Source: Acheta domesticus (lineage: Eukaryota; Arthropoda; Insecta; Orthoptera; Gryllidae). From it: a stretch of 64,000 nucleotides of DNA. Below, in pieces: positions 23,145 through 34,843 of this stretch. Within the stretch, counting starts at the first letter, position 1. The number at the start of each line of letters is the position of its first letter. The notes beneath the pieces are model-generated. The model did not search any database. It had not been told where the DNA came from and saw only the letters and a program-made list of their open reading frames with translations. The position numbers and the translations under genes were made by a program. The DNA lies in contig JAHLJT010008446.1 in assembly GCA_031308135.1 (NCBI GenBank), positions 160,065,161-160,129,160 on the forward strand. Reading direction: 5' to 3'.

Positions 23145-24761
23145 TTATATATTCCCGTATACGTACGTATACACGGAGTGATATACGTAGTATAGGGAAA
23201 GTTATGTAATGCTGCGCGAAAAAATGGCCAATTTTCGGCGGGAAAAAAATCATTTCCGGGCCCTGAAAACGAAAAAGTGGATAAAACCAGTTGCTAAATT
23301 AAGGCAAAAAATCCTCTAACACGTGGTGTAGCCAGAAACTCTGTTTTCTAGGTGCTTGATACCGAAAAAAACCAATTGAAAGGAAAACGTCCGTCTGCCT
23401 GTCCGTCCGTCCGTCCGTCTGTCCATCTGTGAACACTGCTAGCGCCTAAACCATACGTACGATTTCGTCCAAAATGGATATTCCCACGTCGATCTCGTTC
23501 TAGTCGAAGCTTTGAGATTTTGAAAAAGATTCCATAAAATTTGGGGTACTTTATATGGAGACCCCCCGGGTATTTTCAAAATTTTCTCAAAAACGCCTAT
23601 AAATTTTTTCTTTAAATTTCTTGTATGAATAGAGTAAAATACACTTATTAAGGTGGCATAGGTCCAATTTTCACGGATAACTCTGAATTTTTGAAAATTG
23701 TGAGAGTTTGAATTTTTTTTGGCCTCTTTCTCCAACTACAGAATTGAAGATAGAGATTTTTTCTTCAAACAAAATTTGTTCTGCATATTGAGTTTTTTTA
23801 TAAACGTCACGTAAATGTTTTTCAAAATTTTAGTAGTTTTCGTGCATTAATTGCGTGCAATATGTGCAATTTAAAAAAATTACAAAAACAAGATTTTCTC
23901 CAAAATGGCTCCAAATTTTTTCTTTAAACTTTACGTGGGGATAGTGGTAAATGTACTCTATCAGATGACATAAAAGCCATATTGCTCTATAGGTGGGTTT
24001 TTTTCAAAATTACAAAAATGTGAGGTTTTTCACATGTTTCTCACGTCGATAATATTATACTAGCGGCGATTTTTTCACATTACTATATTTACGAGTGCAT
24101 GTGCTTTAAATAATGTCAAGTAAAGTTTCTCGAAAACACAACCGTTTTCTGTGAAAAGTAGCTCAATATTTCGCATTTCCTGAAACGCTCAAACGCCATT
24201 TTCTCATATATGGCTGCAAATTTTTTCTTGAAACTTTTGTAACGGATAGTGCTAATTACACTCTTTAGTATACCGTAGAGTTTATTTTGAGTTTTTTTTT
24301 TCAAAATTTACATAATTGTAATTTTTTTGAAAGATCTCTCACATCTTTAATACACACATTACCACCAATTTGTAAAGATTATTATATTTGTGCGAGTACG
24401 TGCTTGAAATAACTTGAAATAAAGTATTTGGAAAACTCAAAAATTTTCTGTGAAAATGAGCTTCAAATTTTGCATTTTTAGTAGTGCTAAAACGCATTTT
24501 TCTTTAAAACGGCACATAATTTTTAAATGAAAATTGCTTTTTCGGACTAGTTTTTTATGCTCTTTAATATTCTAAAATTAATATTTCCGTTCTACCAATA
24601 GGAAACCGAAAATTTAAGAAAATGACAAAAGATGTACTTTTGGCCGTAATAGATGGTAGCTGGCTAGAACGAGTATGTGGCATTTCCGAATAGCTAGCAA
24701 AGACCAAAGGAAATAGAAAACTAATACGGGAAAGTCTGTGCCATTCTGTAGCACCACTAGT
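23145..24761 (+). mobile_element. Family A element, long form, apparently full length (1.6 kb)
   Basis: The 5' end is the palindromic CCCGTATACGTACGTATACACGG followed by GGGAAAGTTATGTAATGCTG (about 23190-23210). A GTCC/GTCT microsatellite lies at 23388-23425, and CTAGCGCCTAAACCATACG at 23439. The 3' end is CATTCTGTAGCACCACTAG (24742-24760). Between them, phrases such as TTTTCTCCAAAATGGCTCC followed by TTCTTTAAA recur at about 23565, 23893, 24200 and 24500, so the body is made of four diverged tandem units of roughly 300-335 bp. No transposase motif was seen. Confidence 0.7.
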
Positions 24762-24769
24762 TAAGAGAC

Positions 24770-25290
24770 ATAATTATATTCTTCTTCAGTAGCAGTACTC
24801 GTAATAGTAATAAGATATACAAGGCACATCGGCTAACATCCTCGAAATGTTATATTTTGGCGTTATGATATATTCTAAATAACGTTTGACAATAGACGCT
24901 AATAACCTAAAAGTACCGTTTCATCTGCGCAATTTACACTGTTATTCACGCTGGTAAATCTCAAATATTCCATAAAGAGTTTCATATATTTCTCAAGATT
25001 TTAATGGAAACCGCTGTCCGTAGTTTTTTTAGCTTTTGCGAGAATTTCCGCAGGAACTTCACAATATTCTTTCATTTTGAACGAACAAATCAGTCCAATA
25101 ACGATTATGCAACAGAAATTAGATATACATTCTGTTTTGTTTTTCTGACGTCATATTGACAAATGAATGTTACAATGCGTCTTTTCACTTTAGGACGCAA
25201 GAAATATTATAAAATGATTTGAACTCTCGATGATTTGAAATTATATGAATTCTCTAACCAACGAACTAGTAAACCATAAAGGTTTGCATG
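24770..25290. other. No recognisable feature
   Basis: AT-rich spacer without repeats shared elsewhere in the window. Confidence 0.4.
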
Positions 25291-25296
25291 CACCAC

Positions 25297-25402
25297 GGGC
25301 GTTACTAGATGTTTTTACCCCTCAAGCCACTTCCAACCCCTCGGGCCAGAGGTCCTCGGGATTGGAAGTCGCCCTCGGGGCAAAAATATCTACTTAACAC
25401 CC
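25297..25402. mobile_element. 106-bp hairpin (MITE-like inverted repeat)
   Basis: The left arm from GGGCGTTACTAGATGTTTTT to CCACTTCCAACCC is matched, complemented, by the right arm from GGGATTGGAAGTCGCC to TACTTAACACCC. The arms are about 43-45 bp with few mismatches and the loop is short and GC-rich. The compact, nearly perfect fold stands out from the AT-rich surroundings. It could be a tiny MITE or encode a structured RNA. Confidence 0.7.
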
Positions 25403-25404
25403 TT

Positions 25405-26385
25405 GATACATAAATAACAATAATGCTTTCGTTCTATATTCCGAAGGTTTTATTGAAAATTGGACAAATTACTTCGAAACATATACATGCCAAGAAGGTC
25501 ATCTTAGTAGAAACGCGAAAATCTATGAGTATATGATTAGAATCAGTAATTTCAATTACAAAGCTACTACCTTGTAATAGAAAAAAATGATAATTTGTTG
25601 TTCTTTCGAATGCGTCCCTCTGAAAGTAAATACTAATATCCACTTTGCCCACATTTTCATTATCATTTTTCTTTCGCAACATCGATACCTAATTACATTC
25701 TACAAGAAATTTCCATTGTGCTTAACAACCTTTACAATATCAAACTGCAGATTGTGTTTCAAATAAAATTACATATCAGAGAATGTGAGACAGGCGGAAA
25801 GAAAATGATTTTAGAACTATCCAGCATAAATTGGTAACATGTACGTCCATCATTTCGATTAAAGAAGTTCACGATTCACTGAAGTCTCAATGACTCAAAG
25901 ACTCAACTGAATTCAACAAGTCAAATGCACTCAGAGTCTTTTATCTTCATCAATATTGGGGAATGTTGGATTATGTTACATGTCAGTTGAAGAACATCTC
26001 ATAAGAAGTTGCAGCTTTACTAACTTTGCTATTCAGAGACCATTTTAAAAATTGTATTTGACTGAAATATAATCTTAAATGTGTTTTGAAAATATGAAAA
26101 AAATGAAAATATATAAATAATTATATATTTTATATAATGTTTTTGTAAAAAAAGATTTTTCATCTCTTACAAAAATCAGTGGTGCTTAGATATAGTACAA
26201 ACTTCCTCGTACTACCTGTGAGTGTTATAATTGTAACTCATATACTGTACTATTATTAAGGGAATAATATAAAACTTCAGCTTCAGCAATTTTCAGATTT
26301 CATGATTTTTCGGGAGGGGTTGTGATCAAATCCACGATTTATTGTAATGTTTAACGATTGTTTGGTCTAGTAACATCATCTCCTC
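25405..26385. other. No gene; degenerate copy of shared terminus at about 26175
   Basis: ATCAGTGGTGCTTAGATATA...AACTTCCTCG at 26174 is a weak match to the ACTAGTGGTGC terminus of families A and B. Nothing else is assignable. Confidence 0.3.
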
Positions 26386-26391
26386 TTAATA

Positions 26392-27642
26392 AAAGGTGCT
26401 TGAAAAAGGTCTCGCTCTCTCCTAACGGTAGGCGTTATCAGAACTACCTGCAGGTAATTTCCGATGCCAACGCACATACAAGGCATTAGTGTTGGTACAC
26501 TTGAACATCAGTGCGCCTTTTTTCGCCACAGTGTAATCAATGTTTCGTTTCTGACTGCTGTACATATCGAGTCTTGTACCAAGTAAAAGAGTATTTGCGG
26601 GGACTTTTATTGCACAACTGTATTCAGAAGAAATCTGCAGCTGAAGCACACAGAATTCATGCTGAGATTTACCGTGAACATGCTCTGTCGAAAACGACAT
26701 GCAGAGACTGGTTTAGGCGCTTCCAAGAGATGATTTTGATCTTTGAGATAAAGAATGCTTTGGCGCTCCGAAAAACTTTAAAGACAAAGAGTTGGAGGCA
26801 TTACCTAACGAAGACGCATGTTAGACACTAGCTGATATTGAAAACTCGTTGGAAAGCATTAGGAATGATCCAAAAGCAAGGGCATTGGGTGCCGAATGTC
26901 TTTAAGCCGAGAGACGTCGAACGGCATTATCTCACGTGTGAACTGTTGCTTCAACAGCAAAGAAGAAAAGGTTTTTTGCATTGTAACGTGACTGGCGAAG
27001 AAAAGTGGATACAGTACAATAAACTTAAGGGATAAAAGATCACGGGGTGAGACGGCCACGCATCGACTTCTTGCGCAAAGCCGAACATCCATGATTTGAA
27101 GCTTCTCCTCTGCATTTGGTGGGATCAGCTGGATAACATTTATTATGAGCTTCTCAAACCAAACGAAACTATCACGGAATATCGCTACCGACTGCAATTG
27201 ATGTGCTTGTGCCGACCCCTAAAGGACAAAACGACCACTATACGAGCTGAGATACCACAAGGTGACTTTGTTACACGATAACAGTCGGCTACATAGTACA
27301 AAACCGGTGAAAACCTACTTAAAAGTACTTAAATGGGAAGCCCTGCTCCACCCGCCGTATTCACCAGACATCGCCCCATGAGATTATCACCTTTTGCGTT
27401 CAATGGCACATGGTTTAGCGCAGCGGCGCTTCCATTCGTATGAAGATACCAAAAAACAGGTTGATTCTCGGATAGCCGCCAGACATCGTTTTTGCGGCGT
27501 AGAATTCTTGTGCTGACAGAAAATCGGGCAAAAGTAGAGGTTAGTGATGGGCTATACTTTGAGTTGTGTATTGTATACCACATACTATAAATAAAGCATT
27601 ATTTTTCACACAAAAACAGCCATAACTTATTCAAACACCTTG
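26392..27642 (+). mobile_element. Degenerate mariner transposon, 1,251 bp, TA-flanked
   Basis: The left end AAAGGTGCTTGAAAAAGG and the right end, complemented, CAAGGTGTTTGAATAAG form imperfect inverted repeats. TA dinucleotides abut both ends (26390-26391 and 27643-27644), as expected for mariner insertion. The length is close to the usual 1.3 kb. The interior codes for a broken mariner transposase. A family C repeat begins immediately to the right. Confidence 0.85.
26560..27545 (+). pseudogene. Mariner transposase, frameshifted and stopped
   Basis: Mariner transposases cut and paste the element using a D,D34D triad. In order: the HTH region with KKSAAEAHRIHAEIYREHAL and CRDWFRRFQE (about 26625-26730), GMIQKQGHWVPNVFKPRDVE (about 26860-26920), RKGFLHCNVTGEEKWIQYN (about 26965-27020), LLCIWWDQL with YELLKPNETIT (about 27105-27175), HDNSRLH (about 27275) and PPYSPDIAP, stop, DYHLLRSMAHGLA (about 27345-27420). 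Three defects are visible: several frameshifts, Glu in place of the first catalytic Asp (TGEEKW instead of TGDEKW), and a TGA just before the third Asp. The C-terminus ends early. Confidence 0.9.
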
Positions 27643-27649
27643 TAATTTG

Positions 27650-27990
27650 TTCAAAAATTGTCAGGTTAGTATTATTGGCAATGAATGTATAGATTTTGAT
27701 TGAATTGGAAGTGATTGTTTAGATATTTTGGGGTTTACTAAGCTAAATACAGCTCTCTGAATATTGCGCTACGAAGTGTAAAACATATCAAAATTTCATA
27801 TACAAGAAGTCTTCACAGACCCTATTTATTCGAACAGAGTACTGCAATCACTTTCATTAATCGTCAACCATGTAACATTGAGCTTCCAAATGTATTTTGG
27901 TGCTGTAATGTATACTGATATATTTATGTATATTAGAGTATCTACATAATATAAATATGTAACTGCATCCTGAGGGGCAGACTTTTGGTA
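27650..27990 (+). repeat. Family C dispersed repeat, copy 2
   Basis: Starts GGTTAGTATTATTGGCAATG beside the mariner right end and runs to GCATCCTGAGGGGCAG (about 27965), aligned with 17577-17900. Whether the mariner inserted into or next to it cannot be told from this copy alone. Confidence 0.65.
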
Positions 27991-27994
27991 GTAT

Positions 27995-29175
27995 TTCTTG
28001 TTCGAAGAGACTGGGAAATTTGAAACGCATTTTTGGAGATGTTGATATTACGAGGCATTCTAAACTTGTAAAAACGAGAAAGAACTAAATGTCAGAAACA
28101 TTTCACAATTGGAGTTTGAGCTTGCAAGTATCGTCGCACGAAGATTGAAGATTGTTTTTGTAAAGCAGAAACCTTGCCTGTAACCTACACTGTTCTCTGT
28201 GAACAGTGCATTTATTTGTTTTCACTTTCTTTATACGTAATATGTACAGTTCCCGACACATAAATGGGTAACGGCCAAATTCAGAAGTCCCAGTCTTTCC
28301 GCGCATTCTGACAACTGTACGAACGATAACGCCATCTGGTTCTTTCATAGTTAACGTTCACAAAGAACATTCTGAACCAAATGCCAACGACAGAGAAGCT
28401 GATAGGCTAGATCTCCCGCCATCGTGATCTCTATAAAAAGAAGTTCTCATATACATACGTGGACACAAACGTAGAAATTACTTTGGATGTTTTCATATGT
28501 AGTTTTGGGAACTCATGTTGTGGAAAATATTCATAATACTCCAAAGGGTTCGCCGTTCGCAACCTTTCTGTCTTTTAGATGGATGATCAGAATATAAGTC
28601 CTGTAGAACCACTATGAAACAAAATGTTTACACTTTTCGCTGTCGTCATGAGATAAAGTGCAGCAGCTAGCCAGCAGCAGGTCGTCCGTTCTCTTATCGC
28701 ACGTGCTGAAGGAATGCCCCCTCACCCGGTGATTAACTTGCGCCGGCACGCTGTGTGGGGCACGGGCGGAACAAAATTGCACTGGAGCACGGTTTTGGAC
28801 ATGCCTGTCCTATGGGAACGCTCACATTCTCTGAGCATATGAAAGAATCAGTCATTTCAACCGCGAAGCTACTACCTTATAATAGTAATATCATCCACAA
28901 TTTCTTTAATTTATTGTTATTTAGATGCAGCCCGTGTCTCAGAAAAGCAAACATTAATACTGTTATTTAAACTAATAATATCCATATTTAGGATGAATTA
29001 GTTTCTTTTTAAAATTGTTTTGCGTTCATAACGCGTCTACAAGCCCTTCTGGGGCATTGAGCGCTTGGTATGTTCCTCCTTAATATCCTGTTTTCAATGT
29101 AGTCATTCATCGTCGATCATTTTCATGTATCCCTTCGGCCACGGCATTTTCACATATCTTTTTAATCGTTTGTAG
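27995..29175. other. No assignable gene; TATA-like box at 28432 and GC-richer patch at 28660-28800
   Basis: CTATAAAAAG at 28431 and a CpG-richer patch (ATGCCCCCTCACCCGGTG, about 28716) might mark a promoter, but no reading frame or splice signal supports a gene. Confidence 0.2.
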
Positions 29176-29183
29176 AGAAGCAT

Positions 29184-29310
29184 GTGAAGTTGGTATTATT
29201 ATATTATTGAATTGAGTTTTATTGAATTTGAAATGACTGCTTGAATATTTTGGGGTTTCATGAACGAATATAGCGACCTGAATTTAACGCTATGAAAAGT
29301 AAACGAAAAA
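29184..29310 (+). repeat. Family C dispersed repeat, copy 3 (left part)
   Basis: TTTTATTGAATTTGAAATGA and TGCTTGAATATTTTGGGG match copy 1. The continuation reappears at 30105-30185 (CTATTCATTCGCTCAGAATA), so about 800 bp of unrelated DNA now splits the copy. Confidence 0.6.
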
Positions 29311-30100
29311 TGAGACAAATATCAGTATACCATGAACATTTGTGCAATATTTTACAAATATATCGAAATTAAATTATGTTCTACACAGGCATTGAAAATA
29401 ACTCACATATAAAATGTATAGTGACGACTTCTCGTTCCACTCAAACAATATCATTTTTAAACTTAGAAAATTTCCTAACTTAAAGAAGCACACTCATTTA
29501 TAGAAAAATATCATTTATTGCCCACCTCTTCACATATTCAATAATCCGATACAACCCACTTCCATATAGTCTCTTTTCTGCCCAAATAGACATCTGCCAA
29601 GAAATATAAAATTCCTTCCCAAGATTTCAAAACATTCTAAAACAAAAATTATAACAAATAGAATCGCTGCTAAGTCATAAAAGTATACTATGGATCGCAA
29701 ATGGATTAATACGACACAACAGAGAAGTAATAACTACTTGCATATTGCATATTTTTCGTAGATTCAAAACTAAAACATACGACGTCTTGCGACAACCCAT
29801 AGTTAGTGACAAACAAGACTTTATTCAGAGATGTCGACATAATTCCACTGGATGACCTTATCATCAAAAGAAGCCAAATATATTAGAAGAGATTGTGCCA
29901 GCACACGAATCACCTTCTAATTAATCTACCTGTAAGTCAACGCATATGTAGGCTCACACAAAAAAAACTTACGAAACCTATAAAAATGTAATAGTAGTGA
30001 TTTATTTCTGATTTTTGTTTTACTGTACACCATTTGATTAATGTTCAAAAATGAACTGATTATAAACTTGCAGACGAGAAATAATTTTAAAATATGAAAA
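29311..30100. other. Unassigned insertion inside family C copy 3
   Basis: AT-rich, non-coding, with no clear terminal repeats. It separates the two halves of a family C copy and so is probably a later insertion or a segment the other copies lack. Confidence 0.35.
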
Positions 30101-30104
30101 TGAA

Positions 30105-30185
30105 TTTGAGATTTCCTCTATGAGACGCCTTTCATCGTTCCTATTCATTCGCTCAGAATATTACAATCAATTTCGAGATTTCAAT
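30105..30185 (+). repeat. Family C dispersed repeat, copy 3 (right part)
   Basis: CTATTCATTCGCTCAGAATA and the following TTACAATCAATTTCGA align with the middle of copy 1. Confidence 0.5.
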
Positions 30186-30189
30186 GGAA

Positions 30190-31810
30190 GTGCACGTTTT
30201 GGGGTCATCTGATACGAAAACAGTGTTTTTTCTCGAAACGTTCTTCCATAGGTCCGCTTGTCGTTCTGTGAACACACTAGTGCCTAAACTATTCTTAGAA
30301 TATTTGCTAAAAACATTGCATTATTGATCTGGCCCGACTCGAGATCCTGCAATTTGAAAATAATTCTTTAAATATAGTGATGATTTCGTTTAAGCGATTG
30401 TTTCTTCAAATGAAATTAGTTCTTGACAATCAGTTCTTTATAAAATATCATGTAAACTTTTCTGAATATATTACTTGTTTTTGCACAATCTTGATTGAAA
30501 TATGAGACAACATTAAATAATATTAAATATAAGATTTTCTCAAAACTGCATCAATATTTTGTTCCTAAATCGTTTTCCATGGATAGTGCTACATTCACTG
30601 AGAAAAATGAAATGAACTTGATTTTAATTTAATTCTCTAAAACCCAAAACTCTATCTTTGAAAATGAACTAAAAATCGCGCATTTTCGTAAATCGCTTAA
30701 ACGACTATTTTTTTCAAAAATATCTACAAATGCTTCAATGAAACTTGCTTATAAGAAGTAGATTCTTCCTCCTATGATATTCGTAAAGTCGTGTTTCATT
30801 TCAACGATAAGAGAGTGAATAACAGAGAATATATTAAAAACGAGTGGTTCTAGAACAGCACATACTTTCTCGCATTATTTCTAAATTTAGAATTTTCGAA
30901 AATTCTGAGACATCAACGAAAATGAGATCTGCACCATTCTTTTAAGCTCTTCTTGTTGTAGTTTTGGAAAAAAGTTAAGGAAAAAATTTGGGGCGGTTAT
31001 TGAGAAAATGTTTTCTTGTGACGTGTATACATTTTAACCACAAATTACCTAAAAACTAATCGTTTTATCAAACAATTATAAATGAGAGTTTTAAAAAGCT
31101 GACCTTTAGAACTGATTCTGTTTAAGGCAAGAATATCTACCTTCATTTATGCAATGTTGAAATGTCAAGATTGAACAAATTTCGAAAATACAGATTTCAT
31201 TAAGAAGGAGACTAACACTACTTTTTTCAGTCCTTGGATACATACGAGGAGAAAATTTAAAGAAAAATTTGTAACCGTTTTCTGAGGGAAAATTTGTTTA
31301 AATGTAAAAACTATCTACATTTTACACAAAGTTACGCGAAAAACACTCATATTTTTGATGAATTGTAGTAATTGATCTTATTTGAACTTTATCTTTAAAT
31401 GACTCTTTTCATTAAGAAAAAATCTCTAACTTCAATATTGTAGTTGTAGGAAGACAACAAAAACTTTTTTAAGCTTTTAATTTTCGAAAAATGAGATATT
31501 TTTACGAAAATGTGACCTGCACCCTTCACTTAGGCGTTCTTTACGCTATTCGAGACCAAAGATTAATCAAAATTTTGGGAGTCATTTTGAGATTATTTTA
31601 AAATATTTACAAAGAATTCCAAAATCAAAATGTTCCTGGAAAACTCAGAGGGACTTGAAGTCATTTAAATCGATCGAGGAATATCAGTTTTGAAGAAAAT
31701 CGACAGTACAGTTTAGACGCTAGCATTGACCAAGATGGACAAACGGACAGACAGACGTTTTACCGTCGATCGATTTTTCTGTTTCAAGGACCCAAAAGCG
31801 CATAGATGTT
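30190..31810. repeat. Two diverged family A copies meeting at a shared terminus
   Basis: The left part (30200-30860) is plus-oriented (GTGAACACACTAGTGCCTAA, GATCTGGCCCGACTCGAG). The terminus near 30842 reads CGAGTGGTTCTAGAACAGC...TTTCTCGC. The right part (30880-31800) is minus-oriented and ends with GGACAAACGGACAGACAGAC (about 31738). There is no coding potential. Confidence 0.6.
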
Positions 31811-31815
31811 GATTA

Positions 31816-32503
31816 GGGACCGTCCATAAATTACGTAACGCAAATTTTGAGTATTTTCAATACCCCCTCTCCCCTTGTAACGCACCCGTAACGCACACTT
31901 GAACCCGCCCTAAATAATTACGTAACCCTTGCGACAACACCCCTCTTGTAAATGCAAGACGTGAAAATAAATTAAAGCACAGTAAAACAATTTGAATTTA
32001 TTTTATTTGTGTTACATATTAAAATTAAGGATAATTAAAGAAGAAATTAGTTAAAGTTGTGAGTAAAGGAAAAGTACTTGGGCGAGAAATGGTTGACCAC
32101 AAGCTATGCATACGCCGTCATGGATGATGCAAGAGCGAGAATCTAGAGCGCCAATTTAAATGGATGCTAGAATATATTTCATATCAGTTTTGAATATTTT
32201 CTTCGTAATCTTATAGATTAAAAAAGACGTTGAAAAAATATTTCCATTTATTGTAACAATTTACAATCAATAACTTTAGTTTATTTAGGTTTTTAAAACA
32301 AATTAATTTTTATTGTTATATGTGTTAATATTGTAATGTTTTAATACAGGACTCAAACAAGGAATTATTTCAGCAAATATTGAAAAATGTAAAACAATAT
32401 TGTTACATAACAATTAATATACCCTTACCCCCATGTAACGCAGCATAACACCGGCTCAGACCCCCTCCCCCTCCTCAGCGTTCCGTAAATAATGGATGAC
32501 CCC
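31816..32503. mobile_element. TTA-flanked Harbinger-like element with internal extra segment (family H copy 2)
   Basis: GGGACCGTCCATAAATTACG at the left and, complemented, GGGGTCATCCATTATTTACG at the right are flanked on both sides by TTA (31813-31815 and 32504-32506), as for PIF/Harbinger insertions. Aligned with the 146-bp copy at 2815, this copy is 688 bp because about 500 bp of different, AT-rich sequence lies between CTTGTAACGCACC (about 31880) and CCCATGTAACGCAGC (about 32430). No transposase is recognisable in the extra segment. Confidence 0.75.
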
Positions 32504-32509
32504 TTACAC

Positions 32510-32950
32510 AACGTGTTAGAGGACATAATTTGCTATATTCTTGTATACGAACACGATGTACTACGTTTTTCGCTAACAGGACCTGGCAATAAGAGTTTTT
32601 CTATCAAAAATTCACCGGCATACAAACAAATTACAGATTACAAAACTTTCTCTTGTAGCGAAGTAAGTATGAAAATGTAAAAATATGTTACAGGCACTAA
32701 TAAATAGTTGCTGCGAAGAGAGTAAAAAAAAAACGAAAAGCTAACTCATAATAAGCGTATTAAGAGACTAAAATATACGAGAAAGTCGTGCTATTTTGGA
32801 GTAGGACTAGGTAAGTTAGCCTTTGCATCTCAGAAATGGGAATTTACATAATAAGTAAAGCTGTAATAATAGCGAGTTGCTGTGAGTTTCAACCTGTGAT
32901 ACTGCGACATTTAAACTTTTTACTTCTAAAAAGCAAAATTTTAGCGCCTC
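32510..32950. other. No gene; degenerate shared terminus near 32780
   Basis: ACGAGAAAGTCGTGC...GTAGGACTAGGT resembles the family A/B terminus. The remainder is unassigned. Confidence 0.3.
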
Positions 32951-32954
32951 TGAA

Positions 32955-33150
32955 ATAGGTCTTCCACTAATGGGATAATTAGCTCTTATGTGGCTTTGCT
33001 ATTATGAGACATGTGGAAGAATGAATAGGAAATACGAATAGTTCAGTTTGCTTTGGCGTGAGTGAAAATATTGATTTTTCTTTGGCAAGCCTGTGTAGCC
33101 CCTTATCTGATTTCACCCGGAGTCGAAAGTGCTTCCCCAGGAAAATTGGC
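32955..33150 (+). repeat. Family D dispersed repeat, copy 2
   Basis: Matches 19150-19370, including GTGAGTGAAAATATTGATTT (about 33059) and CACCCGGAGTCGAAA. Confidence 0.65.
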
Positions 33151-33321
33151 AAGTCGGTGGTAGCTTGAGGCTTATGAGAGAAAACCGATAATCCCTCTCA
33201 AGAAAAATGATTTTATTCAACTCTTTTCTGAACTATAATATCGAATCAAGCAGAGAGATGTGACTAATCGCCCTTGTCGCCCGGTTATAAGTGGAAGCAG
33301 TCATTTTTGCGTTAATTTTAA

Positions 33322-34580
33322 CCCTTTATAGGATTGTGGTTCTCTCCGCGACCACATGCTATTTGGCCATTTTTTGCTTAACTATACCAAGCAATTTTCA
33401 TCCTTATCGCTAATTTCACATTGTAGAGTGTTTTTCAATGAAATGCGATTGTTACAGATAGTGTGATCACATTTATTCTTAGAAATCTTGCTAATGGGCC
33501 ATGCATGTGGTCGTCGTCGCGACCACAATGCATACAGGCACTGTCGCGGAATGTTCATTTGAGCATTTTGTTGAAAAGTGATTTTTCGCGTTTCGAGTTT
33601 CCGTTTTTTTTGAGAACAGAGGATTATTACTTCTTTATTATTGTTTATTAAGATATTTTTTAGTATTACAATATATTTATTCATAAAATACTCCATTTTT
33701 ACATCAATAAGGTTAATTTATATTTTCAAGGGTGTAGTCAGGAGTAAGTACACAATCGTAATTTTTTTTGTTCTGTGAAAATATGAATTTTAAAAAATGT
33801 TTTGAACAATTAAATTTATTGTCTAACAATGTAAGATATTCGCTAAATAGATTTAGTTTTCCGAATATTTGTGACTTAGAAAATATTTCAATATTTTTAC
33901 ATTTCTTCAGTGATTACGTATATTAGCGTAGTATAATGTAACACCCATACTTGTTATTAGTGGTGTGCTATCTTACAGAATGGCTAAAATTTGGAGTTTC
34001 CTCAGTTCTGAATCCATGGTCTAATAAGAATTTAACAGTTTCTTGGGAATATTGACGAGAATGATGATGCGGCGTTAGAACCGGGAATTCCAATGCAGAT
34101 GACGTGACGCTAATAACGCAGCTTATGAACTCTAGCAACCCACGTTTCTTTCAATATTGTTTTCTTTAGTCAATGATTTATTATTTTAGATTTTTGTTTG
34201 TAAATGTGTATCATATTGATTTTTCACTACTTATTTATTTGCACTATTTATTTTTATTTTCTTGCTTTTTGTATTTCACGTGTGTTCCTACGTGTTTCTT
34301 CAATTTTGTAAAGAACATACGTTTATTTATGACTGGATATTAGATATTTATTCAGGAATTATACGAGATTGTTCTGTACGCAACCACAATCCATAGTGTA
34401 ATGCGTAGCCCTAAATGGATTGTGGTCCTTTATACGACCACATCATTTTCGCAATTATCTCACTTTATATTTAAACAAATCACAAATTAAAATTTTTCTC
34501 ATGTTTCTAAGATCAAAATTAAACAATTAAAAGATAAATTAAAATAATTCCGGAGAAAAAGTTACCCGACCTATAAAGGG
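33322..34580. mobile_element. TTAA-flanked piggyBac-type element with internal palindromes (P2)
   Basis: Perfect 11-bp ends CCCTTTATAGG / CCTATAAAGGG are flanked by TTAA at 33318-33321 and 34581-34584, giving a 1,259-bp element. Just inside the left end GGATTGTGGTTCTCTCCGCG is followed by ACCACA. Near the right end GGATTGTGGTCCTTTATACG is followed by ACCACA (about 34418). A further TGTGGTCGTCGTCGCGACCACA-type palindrome lies at 33505-33527. No transposase is encoded, so it is non-autonomous. Confidence 0.8.
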
Positions 34581-34843
34581 TTAAATATATTTTCTAGAAA
34601 TCAAAAAAATTTCGATTCATTTTTTTACTCAAAATCAGTATTATCTTTATTGTCTATTAAAAAGAGAAGACACAAAATATATTTCTGCATACCTCTGAAA
34701 TCGTTAGATTTATATAATATTGTAATTAACTCCAATAGCAGAATCAATGTGCAGAAAAATTTCCACCTTCAAAAATTTTACGACAAATTTAATTTTGAAA
34801 TGTATTTTATTTTATTTTAAAGCTATTAAATTTCAACACACAA

